Source: a virus. Taken from it: DNA of 64,000 nucleotides. Below the pieces are notes generated by a model. The model worked only from the letters and a program-made list of their open reading frames with translations, was not told the origin of the DNA and ran no database searches. Position numbers and translations under genes: made by a program. Where the stretch lies: the IMG/VR virus record IMGVR_UViG_3300043570_002336, positions 31,837 through 95,836 of that record; one strand, 5' to 3'. Of this stretch, positions 42,421-48,612 are shown in pieces (position 1 is the stretch's first letter; each line of letters opens with the position of its first letter).

Positions 42421-42493
42421 TAGGGAAGACAGGACTCGAACCTGCGACCCGCTGGTCCCAAACCAGCTGCGCTACCACCTGCGCTACTCCCCT
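42421..42493 (-). tRNA. tRNA-Pro (TGG)
   Basis: Acceptor AGGGGAG/CTTCCCT (one G-T pair), D arm GCGCAGGTGGTAGCGC, anticodon loop TTTGGGA, T arm GGTTCGAGTCC. No CCA. Confidence 0.9.
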
Positions 42494-42497
42494 AACT

Positions 42498-42517
42498 CGG
42501 TTGTTGTAGGACAACCG
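42498..42517. repeat. inverted repeat CGGTTGT/ACAACCG
   Basis: Short hairpin in the Pro-Arg spacer, with a second one (CTTTGTT/AACAAAG) at 42539-42562. Confidence 0.5.
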
Positions 42518-42587
42518 CAACCTGCCACTGTAGCTCCACTTTGTTTTTCCCTAGGAACAAAGAAACCTCGAACACTTGACTGCGTAG

Positions 42588-42661
42588 TGATCCGATCAGG
42601 ATTCGAACCTGAGACCGTCGCATTAGAAGTGCGATGCTCTATCCAGCTGAGCTACCGGACC
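42588..42661 (-). tRNA. tRNA-Arg (TCT)
   Basis: Acceptor GGTCCGG/TCGGATC with two G-T pairs, anticodon loop CTTCTAA in CGCA/TGCG, T arm GGTTCGAATCC. No CCA. Confidence 0.9.
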
Positions 42662-42670
42662 ATATTATGG

Positions 42671-42750
42671 TACCGAGGGCGGGACTCGAACCCGCACGCG
42701 TAAAGCACTGGTTCCTAAGACCAGCGTGTCTACCATTCCACCACCTCGGC
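42671..42750 (-). tRNA. tRNA-Leu (TAG)
   Basis: Acceptor GCCGAGG/CCTCGGT, anticodon loop CTTAGGA in CTGGT/ACCAG, variable arm, T arm GGTTCGAGTCC. No CCA. It supplies the same anticodon as the likeliest one of the odd tRNA. Confidence 0.9.
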
Positions 42751-42793
42751 ATTCTATACCGCCAACAAGTCAAAGAACCTCTTTGTTCTATAG

Positions 42794-42803
42794 ATTAAAG
42801 ATA
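42794..42803 (-). promoter_or_regulatory. promoter-like box in tRNA cluster
   Basis: TATCTTTAAT lies between tRNA-Leu(TAA) and tRNA-Leu(TAG), so it could start transcription of the downstream tRNAs. Confidence 0.45.
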
Positions 42804-42837
42804 CGAATTTTTTTTCTTACCTCCAACCCTTCTTCTG

Positions 42838-42922
42838 TACACCAGGCCGGACTCGAACCGGCACGGGCATTCCTGCCCAAGGGATTTTAAGTCCCTCATG
42901 TCTACCATTTCATCACTGGTGC
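42838..42922 (-). tRNA. tRNA-Leu (TAA)
   Basis: Acceptor GCACCAG/CTGGTGT, anticodon loop CTTAAAA in GGGA/TCCC, long variable arm, T arm GCCGGTTCGAGTCCGGC. No CCA. Confidence 0.9.
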
Positions 42923-42932
42923 GTTCCTGCTC

Positions 42933-43106
42933 CTAGACCATATCACAGTCAAAGGCTGCGCCCTGTATGGCATCCCACAGCTCGTACTCAGGAGCTTCCA
43001 CAAAAATTTCATTTAATTTGTCTAGAAATTCAATCTCCAGATTCAGACTTTCAGCCTGTGCCATGTACAGACTAAACAAATAACGACAAGCATCACTATC
43101 ATTCAT
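42933..43106 (-). CDS. hypothetical protein, 57 aa
   Basis: ATG at 43106 (MNDSDACRYLFSLYMAQAES...), stop at 42933. A short helical protein ending QGAAFDCDMV. It has a TATATTTAGGTA box and the GGTTATG leader. Unknown function. Confidence 0.6.
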   Translation of the reverse strand: MNDSDACRYLFSLYMAQAESLNLEIEFLDKLNEIFVEAPEYELWDAIQGAAFDCDMV

Positions 43107-43120
43107 AACCTTTTTTCTTA

Positions 43121-43132
43121 TACCTAAATATA
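43121..43132 (-). promoter_or_regulatory. TATATTTAGGTA promoter-like box
   Basis: 14 nt before the ATG at 43106, with leader TAAGAAAAAAGG then TTATG. Confidence 0.55.
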
Positions 43133-43155
43133 CGAACGATCTTTCGATCTAGCAA

Positions 43156-43242
43156 CTATTCCTCTTCTTCTTCTCGGTAGATTGTATGCCCGTGGATAGA
43201 AGCGTCGGGTGACCAATTATCATATTCATCATTCCAACTCAT
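43156..43242 (-). CDS. hypothetical peptide, 28 aa
   Basis: ATG at 43242 (MSWNDEYDNWSPDASIHGHT...) ending in Glu repeats. The start overlaps the end of the 45-aa frame upstream. Weak support; unknown function. Confidence 0.35.
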   Translation of the reverse strand: MSWNDEYDNWSPDASIHGHTIYREEEEE

Positions 43243-43366
43243 AGCGCATCCAACTTTTATCGCGCCTATAGCTTGTCTTTGCCGCCCCGTGATCCCGTTG
43301 AATCATCTTCCGGCGAATAAGCTGTGCTAGAGCTCTCTCCTGCTGTGTCTCTCTTTGGCGCTTCAT
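43229..43366 (-). CDS. hypothetical basic protein, 45 aa
   Basis: ATG at 43366 (MKRQRETQQERALAQLIRRK...). Strongly basic and helical, possibly nucleic-acid binding. It overlaps the next small frame by 14 nt. Unknown family. Confidence 0.45.
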   Translation of the reverse strand: MKRQRETQQERALAQLIRRKMIQRDHGAAKTSYRRDKSWMRYELE

Positions 43367-43416
43367 AATTATCCCAATACAGAAATCTAAAATCATTCAT
43401 CTGGTTAATTATTCTT

Positions 43417-43881
43417 TTAGCTAGCTAGCAATTTTATGTACTCGTCAACCAATCTACTAACCGCTTCGGGCTTTTCATCGGCCTTGAACTTAACCTTTAT
43501 TTTAGCTACCCCCGTTTCATTTGGATTAAACCCAGAGTCAACTTCAATACCTTTGATATTGTGCTCGTATCCTTTTTTCTTAAATAACCCTAGTAGAGAC
43601 TTTTTAAGATTGGAAACCTCTCTTTCTTCATCACCAAATATAAGCCTACAAGAGAACTCAATATCTAATTCTTCTAATCCAATAGATGAGTGGTCTGCTA
43701 AAATATAAAGAGGTACAACCAATTCCTTCTCACCTACAGTAAAGGTGGTGGTTTTGGGTGTACCGTCTTCATTGAAATAGTTCCGGAGAGCATTAATATG
43801 CTGTCTTTCACTTATTCCTTGAGAAACCATGGCGGCCTCTAATAGACCGCCAACTAGTTCCTCTACATTTAATCTTGACAT
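43417..43881 (-). CDS. hypothetical protein beside DUF2589 gene
   Basis: 154 aa. Opens MSRLNVEELVGGLLEAAMVS and continues in strands (LDIEFSCRLIFGDEEREV; GVAKIKVKFKADEKPEAV). Overall shape resembles the DUF2589-like protein upstream, so the two may be distant relatives forming one complex. No known activity. Confidence 0.5.
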   Translation of the reverse strand: MSRLNVEELVGGLLEAAMVSQGISERQHINALRNYFNEDGTPKTTTFTVGEKELVVPLYILADHSSIGLEELDIEFSCRLIFGDEEREVSNLKKSLLGLFKKKGYEHNIKGIEVDSGFNPNETGVAKIKVKFKADEKPEAVSRLVDEYIKLLAS

Positions 43882-43906
43882 TTTATAACCTCTTTTGTTT
43901 TACTTA

Positions 43907-44512
43907 TTACTTAGCTGCAGTACCTTCTCCGAATGGAATCAAAGATGGCTCTAGCATCTGAGTTAGGTAGTCAGATAGCTTCAACATACCTTCAGTTGGT
44001 GGCAACTGCTCGGCGTGAACCTTTACATTGTACTTAGCTGAGTTATCGCTTGAGCGAGTGTTTTCTTTGTGAGTTGCAACACTACCTGCCATTGTAGCAG
44101 AGTATTTCATACCCCAGAACCCGCCGCCGACTGTTGCTTCAAAGCTAGACTTAGCATCTACTGAATCTTTGTTTACTTCAGAAGTTTTTACTTCCATAGT
44201 AAATTCAATGTCAGCTGATGTGATAGCTAGAGCTGGAAGCGGTACTAATGGTAGCATTGGTACTTTAGAGTACAGTGTCTTTAATTCCTGCGCTCCAGTA
44301 TCAGGATCAGTCATTACTCTTTGCATCTGTACATCCAAAGAACGGGCTGTCACAGCCTTTGTTTTTTCGTCAGTTACGAATGCGACTTGGTTGATGTACT
44401 GCCATGTTACATCGTTTAATTTTGCTTGCCCCTTTGCCATTCCGATGATAGGAGATACAATTAAATCCTCTATTGGTAAACCGGTAAATTGGGCTGAGAT
44501 ATCTGAAGCCAT
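43907..44512 (-). CDS. DUF2589-like protein
   Basis: 201 aa. FTGLPIEDLIVSPIIGMAKG then YINQVAFVTDEKTK, and later VPMLPLVPLPALAITSADIE with VDAKSSFEATVGGGFWGM, follow the layout of DUF2589, a family of unknown function in Bacteroidota and other bacteria. The C-terminus MLKLSDYLTQMLEPSLI also fits. Role in a phage unknown, perhaps a sheath- or shell-like assembly. Confidence 0.6.
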   Translation of the reverse strand: MASDISAQFTGLPIEDLIVSPIIGMAKGQAKLNDVTWQYINQVAFVTDEKTKAVTARSLDVQMQRVMTDPDTGAQELKTLYSKVPMLPLVPLPALAITSADIEFTMEVKTSEVNKDSVDAKSSFEATVGGGFWGMKYSATMAGSVATHKENTRSSDNSAKYNVKVHAEQLPPTEGMLKLSDYLTQMLEPSLIPFGEGTAAK

Positions 44513-44601
44513 ACTTTTTATTTTTTTATATTGTTATTTATTTCTCCTGTAACCGTTTGTTTGTATATAACTAGTATCAAACAATAGTAAAGTTGTTAAA
44601 T

Positions 44602-44808
44602 TTATTTAAACTTAACCGTACCTTTATATTGTTTTTTAATTTTATTTATATCAGATAACGCGCTAGCTAGTGATTCTTTAATTTCATCACCGACTTCAAA
44701 ATTAAACATAGTCTGGCAATTGGGGCACATTGACATTGGGTGCTTGGATATAAACTCTAAAGTCAACCCTAATGGATGTCTACAGGCAGGGCATGGCATT
44801 GAAGACAT
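44602..44808 (-). CDS. zinc-ribbon protein, 68 aa
   Basis: CPACRHPLGLTLEF and MCPNCQTMFNFEVGD give two CxxC knuckles. The C-terminus is basic. Lies between DUF2589-like and membrane genes; probably nucleic-acid or protein binding. Confidence 0.6.
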   Translation of the reverse strand: MSSMPCPACRHPLGLTLEFISKHPMSMCPNCQTMFNFEVGDEIKESLASALSDINKIKKQYKGTVKFK

Positions 44809-45140
44809 TACTCTTCCTCGCTACTGTTTAAAGGTTCGACTGAGCCTCCTGTATTGGAAAGAGCTACACCGTCTTCTTCGTCCATCTTTTGGACTAACAT
44901 CTTATCTTTATCAGTATCCGAGAACCAGTAGTCGATAATTTTACCGTAGGAACCGATGAAAGCTCCTAAGAGTAAAAGTAAAAGTTCTTTCCACTCCTGA
45001 CCTACAGCTGTTTCTACGTGAATAGAGATCAGAATCCCGAAGGTAGTAAACATAAAAGTAATCAATACAATCAAGGTGATTAACCACCTTCTTGTCATCA
45101 TAGAGATTAAAAGTTTTTGAAATCCTGTACTTTGTTCCAT
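44808..45140 (-). CDS. membrane protein, 110 aa
   Basis: Two membrane segments (WLITLIVLITFMFTTFGILI; WKELLLLLLGAFIGSYGKII) with a charged acidic C-terminus (LVQKMDEEDG … NSSEEE). Its stop overlaps the start of the zinc-ribbon gene. No family recognised. Confidence 0.6.
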   Translation of the reverse strand: MEQSTGFQKLLISMMTRRWLITLIVLITFMFTTFGILISIHVETAVGQEWKELLLLLLGAFIGSYGKIIDYWFSDTDKDKMLVQKMDEEDGVALSNTGGSVEPLNSSEEE

Positions 45141-45178
45141 AGCACTATTTTTATTAAATCTTAGATAAAGTAACTCCT

Positions 45179-45349
45179 TTAATTAGATCCAACTGTTTGG
45201 GAGTATTTTGCGTAAGCTCTTTCGTATGCTAATGTCTTATCTTGGTACTGTTCTTCCTTGAGGTATCTTGAGGCCGTGTCTTGCCATTGTGGGAAGAATC
45301 CTTCCTTGTCAGCCAAAAAACCTAATTCCTCGACACGATTTGCATCCAT
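45179..45349 (-). CDS. hypothetical protein, 56 aa
   Basis: MDANRVEELGFLADKEGFFP... from ATG at 45349; an upstream ATG at 45364 is possible. Helical, Tyr-rich C-terminus (LAYERAYAKYSQ). Unknown function. Confidence 0.5.
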   Translation of the reverse strand: MDANRVEELGFLADKEGFFPQWQDTASRYLKEEQYQDKTLAYERAYAKYSQTVGSN

Positions 45350-45399
45350 TGTTGATAACACCAAAATTAAACTAGAGATAATACCCTAATAAATAGCCC

Positions 45400-45490
45400 G
45401 GGGTCCAAGGCCCGGTAGGAACTTTTATAGAAAATGCGCGTGGCACCTTCGGTGCGGGGAGGAGATCACGCCCCCTCTCCCGCCCCTTCG
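45400..45490 (-). ncRNA. GC-rich structured element, copy B
   Basis: The second copy of the element at 3580-3665. On the minus strand GCGGGAG pairs with CTCCCCGC, where copy A uses GCGAG/CTCGC. GCACC-GAA-GGTGC and the following 24 bases are identical to copy A. A CCGGG/CCCGG hairpin follows. Pairing is kept while the sequence differs, which supports a structured RNA. Confidence 0.5.
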
Positions 45491-45493
45491 GCT

Positions 45494-45661
45494 TTATCCA
45501 AATAGCATCTGCTTGTGTAACTGCTCGGCAAAGACCTCGTGAATGATTCCGGAAGCATCTTCAACTAAGATAATACTTCCTTTAATCTCCATCACCGTAC
45601 ACGGTAAGGTTGTAATACGAGAATCCAACAGCTTGACAGTATCGCCTAGTTGAAATTTCAT
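45494..45661 (-). CDS. small SH3-like protein, 55 aa
   Basis: ATG at 45661 (MKFQLGDTVKLLDSRITTLP...), stop at 45494. A short all-beta pattern (GDTVKLLDS; CTVMEIKGSIILVED) resembles KOW/SH3-like domains. Its ATG overlaps the upstream stop as TAATG, so it is probably the last gene of the chaperonin operon. Confidence 0.55.
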   Translation of the reverse strand: MKFQLGDTVKLLDSRITTLPCTVMEIKGSIILVEDASGIIHEVFAEQLHKQMLFG

Positions 45662-45801
45662 TACTCTTGGGTTTTAAAGTCGTTACCGTGGGACTCTGAA
45701 TTGGCTCTCTTTTTTCTTTTCATCGAAGAGTAGTGAGCTGAAGCCCACTTGTGCCATTCCATAAACGCCTCGTAACGGGCTTTGCTTGAAACTTTACTCA
45801 T
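45661..45801 (-). CDS. hypothetical basic protein, 46 aa
   Basis: ATG at 45801 (MSKVSSKARYEAFMEWHKWA...), stop at 45661. Basic with a Lys/Arg cluster (KRKKRAN). It is joined to groEL by a TAATG overlap and to the next gene in the same way. Unknown function. Confidence 0.55.
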   Translation of the reverse strand: MSKVSSKARYEAFMEWHKWASAHYSSMKRKKRANSESHGNDFKTQE

Positions 45802-47435
45802 TACATCATTGAATTAAAATCCATAGGATCGCTGCTCTTCTCTTTTAGGTTGCTTACAACACATTCGGTTGTTAGCATAGTACCTGCAATCGAAGCTGCA
45901 TTTTCTAGCGCCAGGCGTGTTACCTTGGCAGGGTCGATAATACCTTCCTCAAACATATCAACATACTCTTCGGTACGTAGATTAAATCCTTGCCAGAAAT
46001 TATCTGAATTAAGGACCTCATTCATAATATCTTCTGAGTATCCTTGTTCGTATCCGGCATTGGATAAAATCTTAAAGAAAGGTTTGTTGATAGCCTGTAG
46101 AAGGATTGTATAGCCGAGTTCTGCAGAAGTATTTGCAAACGGTACTAGTGTCTTGTTAGCATGCAGGTATTCAGCTGCATTTAAAAGAGCGGTACCACCA
46201 CCTGGCAGAATACCTTCTTGAAGGGCTGCCTTAGTAGCATGCAATGCATCCTCTACTCGATCTTTCTTCTCTTTCATCTCAAGTTCTGATTGACCTCCGA
46301 CGTAAACAATCGCTACACCGCCAATCAATCGTCCTAATCGATCCTGGAGAGTCTCTTTTTCGAAAGGAGATTTAGCATTATCGATCAGAGCTTTGATCTC
46401 ATCTACCCGGGTTTCAATAGCTTCAGAAGCTCCTTTGCCATCCACAATCGTGGTTTCTTCTTTACCGATGGTAACTTTGCGGGCTGAACCTAACCAATCA
46501 GGATTGAACTTATCCAGTCGCATTCCTTTCTCAGTTGATACAACTTGACCACCGGTCAGCGTAGCGATATCTTCTAGCATAGCTTTTTTACGATCTCCAA
46601 ATTCTGGAGCCTTAACTGCTACTACTTGCAAGATTCCTCGCATCTTATTTACGACCAGGGTGGAGAGAGCCTCGCCATCGATATCATCGGCAATGATTAA
46701 CAGAGCTTTGTTCTGAGCTGAACATGCTTCCAGGATTGGAAGAAGCTCTTTGGCGGCAGTGATCTTTTTATCTGCAATTAAAACCAGTGGGTTGCTCAAT
46801 GCAGCCGTCATCGTGTTATTATCAGTTACAAAGTAAATTGATTTATATCCACGATTAAACTGCATACCCTCTACCGTCTCTAGGTAGGTCTCGCCTGTGC
46901 GAGATTCTTCGATAGTCACTACGCCGTCACGCCCCACCTTGTCCATAGCTGCAGCGATTAGCTCTCCCACCTCAGGGTCGTTATTAGCTGAGATAGTTGC
47001 TACCTGACGAAGTTGATTTTCGTCGGTAATTTCTCGGGCTTGTTGCTCTAGGTAAGCTACAACCTCTTTGGTAGCCTTAGCCACACCTCGGCTAATGTCT
47101 ACTGCGTTGTGCTTATCCAGATGCTTCAAACCTTCTTTGTAAATTTCGTATGCAAGGAGAGTTGAGGTAGTAGTACCATCACCGGCTCCGTCTGCAGTCT
47201 TGATTGAGGCCTGCTTCACAAGCTGGGCACCCATATTCTCGATAGTGTCTTCTAGCTCGATTGCTTTGGCTACCGTAACACCATCCTTGGTTGAGACCGG
47301 ATTACCCATCTGCTGTTCGATAATAACATTCCGGCCGTTAGGACCGAGGGTGGAAGCTACTGCGTTAGCAAGCTTCTCAACTCCAGCAAGGAGCTGTTCG
47401 CGGGCTTGATTTGAAAATTCAATCTTCTTACTCAT
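45801..47435 (-). CDS. groEL: chaperonin GroEL, 60 kDa subunit
   Basis: 544 aa, full family length. GPNGRNVIIEQQ and DGAGDGTTTSTLLAYEIY hold the ATP site, with catalytic Asp in GDGTTT; PGGGTALLNAAEYL and ECVVSNLKEK are the typical intermediate and C-terminal equatorial segments. The protein ends SMM rather than a long GGM repeat. Preceded by groES with an 8-nt overlap. It probably helps to fold abundant phage proteins. Confidence 0.97.
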   Translation of the reverse strand: MSKKIEFSNQAREQLLAGVEKLANAVASTLGPNGRNVIIEQQMGNPVSTKDGVTVAKAIELEDTIENMGAQLVKQASIKTADGAGDGTTTSTLLAYEIYKEGLKHLDKHNAVDISRGVAKATKEVVAYLEQQAREITDENQLRQVATISANNDPEVGELIAAAMDKVGRDGVVTIEESRTGETYLETVEGMQFNRGYKSIYFVTDNNTMTAALSNPLVLIADKKITAAKELLPILEACSAQNKALLIIADDIDGEALSTLVVNKMRGILQVVAVKAPEFGDRKKAMLEDIATLTGGQVVSTEKGMRLDKFNPDWLGSARKVTIGKEETTIVDGKGASEAIETRVDEIKALIDNAKSPFEKETLQDRLGRLIGGVAIVYVGGQSELEMKEKKDRVEDALHATKAALQEGILPGGGTALLNAAEYLHANKTLVPFANTSAELGYTILLQAINKPFFKILSNAGYEQGYSEDIMNEVLNSDNFWQGFNLRTEEYVDMFEEGIIDPAKVTRLALENAASIAGTMLTTECVVSNLKEKSSDPMDFNSMM

Positions 47436-47727
47436 TTTCGATTACTTTACAAAGGATTTCTCTTGCTTGACCAATATAATACTCTTCACCATCGAATTCA
47501 ACTCGGATGGTACCAATTTTAGGAAGGAGTACAATATCGCCAACGTTTACGTTCACTGGAACAAACTTGCCGTATTCTGACATACGTCCAGGTCCTACTG
47601 CGATTACTTCGCCCATCTCTGGGCGCTCTCTGCCCATATCGGCAATAATGATGTTACCGTAAGTCTGCTCGACCTCTTCGATCGGCTTTACCACAATACG
47701 GTCGTTAAGTGGAATTAGTTTCTTCAT
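47428..47727 (-). CDS. groES: co-chaperonin GroES
   Basis: 99 aa. IPLNDRIVVKPIEEVEQTYG then NIIIADMGRERPEMGEVIAV shows the mobile loop and the conserved core; GDIVLLPKIGTIRVEFDGEE is the standard second half. Normal length. It caps GroEL, which is translated next from the same message. Confidence 0.93.
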   Translation of the reverse strand: MKKLIPLNDRIVVKPIEEVEQTYGNIIIADMGRERPEMGEVIAVGPGRMSEYGKFVPVNVNVGDIVLLPKIGTIRVEFDGEEYYIGQAREILCKVIENE

Positions 47728-48005
47728 ACCGGAATTCGGTCATTAATTTGCGTTAATACTTTATCGTAAGCCTTTAAAAAGTCCGTCAGGTCAACTGTAG
47801 ATTGATTAAGATTCTCCAGTACTTTGTATTTTGCAATACGTTTTACAGCTCCATCTAACCTACTGTAGTAGCCTAGCGGGAGAGTGGAACCTTCCACCTG
47901 AACGGTGAATTGATTCTCGTCCATACTAATATAGTAGGGAGTGATAGAGTCATCTTTAATAGTGACTTGCGGCTTTACGTGGCCAACTTTTTTACCTCTT
48001 GCCAT
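47724..48005 (-). CDS. hypothetical protein, 93 aa
   Basis: Reads MARGKKVGHVKPQVTIKDDS... Beta-rich front and helical back (DFLKAYDKVLTQINDRI). It heads the groES-groEL unit with its own promoter-like box and overlaps groES by 4 nt. No family recognised. Confidence 0.6.
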   Translation of the reverse strand: MARGKKVGHVKPQVTIKDDSITPYYISMDENQFTVQVEGSTLPLGYYSRLDGAVKRIAKYKVLENLNQSTVDLTDFLKAYDKVLTQINDRIPV

Positions 48006-48020
48006 AACTGTTTTGATTAA

Positions 48021-48032
48021 TACTTAAAGATA
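48021..48032 (-). promoter_or_regulatory. TATCTTTAAGTA promoter-like box
   Basis: 15 nt before the ATG at 48005; probably drives the chaperonin operon. Confidence 0.55.
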
Positions 48033-48063
48033 CGAAAAAAATCGCAGGGGACCAAATGTAACT

Positions 48064-48504
48064 TTACTTAATCTTTACTTCTTGAGGTTTATGTTCCTCG
48101 GTGTGAGGTAAGAAGATCTTAAGCAATCCGTCTTTCATCTGGGCGTCAATTGTGCTGAGGTCAAACCTACGAGCAATTTTATAACCTAGATTGAATGATC
48201 GTCTACTAAGTCCTTTGTTGTAATAACGAACTTTAGTCTTATCGACCTGTTCTTCCACTTTATCGTGAATAATTCGAAGGATTTCACCTTCAATTGAGAT
48301 TTTGATATCTTGCTTCGATAGCCCCGTTGCGGCGATCTCGAAGAATAACCCTTTTTCGGTTTCATAAATGTCTACTGGATGTCCGATCTTTTGGTCGATC
48401 GGTGATACGAACGTTGAGTTCGTGTTAAAGAAATCCTTGAATAGGATGTCGAATGTGGATGACGTATAGTCTGCAGTCCACGGAGTGTACTTGATGTGTG
48501 TCAT
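48064..48504 (-). CDS. small heat-shock protein, Hsp20 family
   Basis: 146 aa. The alpha-crystallin domain spans about residues 40-145: HPVDIYETEKGLFFEIAATG, LSKQDIKISIEGEILRI, and DGLLKIFLPHTEEHKP, the C-terminal A-x-x-x-D-G-x-L/V motif. Hsp20 holds unfolding proteins for GroEL or host chaperones. T4-like phages also carry hsp20. Confidence 0.9.
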   Translation of the reverse strand: MTHIKYTPWTADYTSSTFDILFKDFFNTNSTFVSPIDQKIGHPVDIYETEKGLFFEIAATGLSKQDIKISIEGEILRIIHDKVEEQVDKTKVRYYNKGLSRRSFNLGYKIARRFDLSTIDAQMKDGLLKIFLPHTEEHKPQEVKIK

Positions 48505-48584
48505 AGTCCTTAGATCTATTTTTATTAATAAATTAGTATAACCCGGCTCCCAATCGGTAAGCCATTTAGAGCGGTCCCCTGCTC

Positions 48585-48603
48585 TTTTATATAAATATAT
48601 AAA
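48585..48603 (-). promoter_or_regulatory. AT-rich promoter-like 19-mer, copy 2
   Basis: Identical 19 bases to 34481-34499. Lies between the polymerase stop and the hsp20 start. Confidence 0.5.
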
Positions 48604-48612
48604 CTTTTTATT

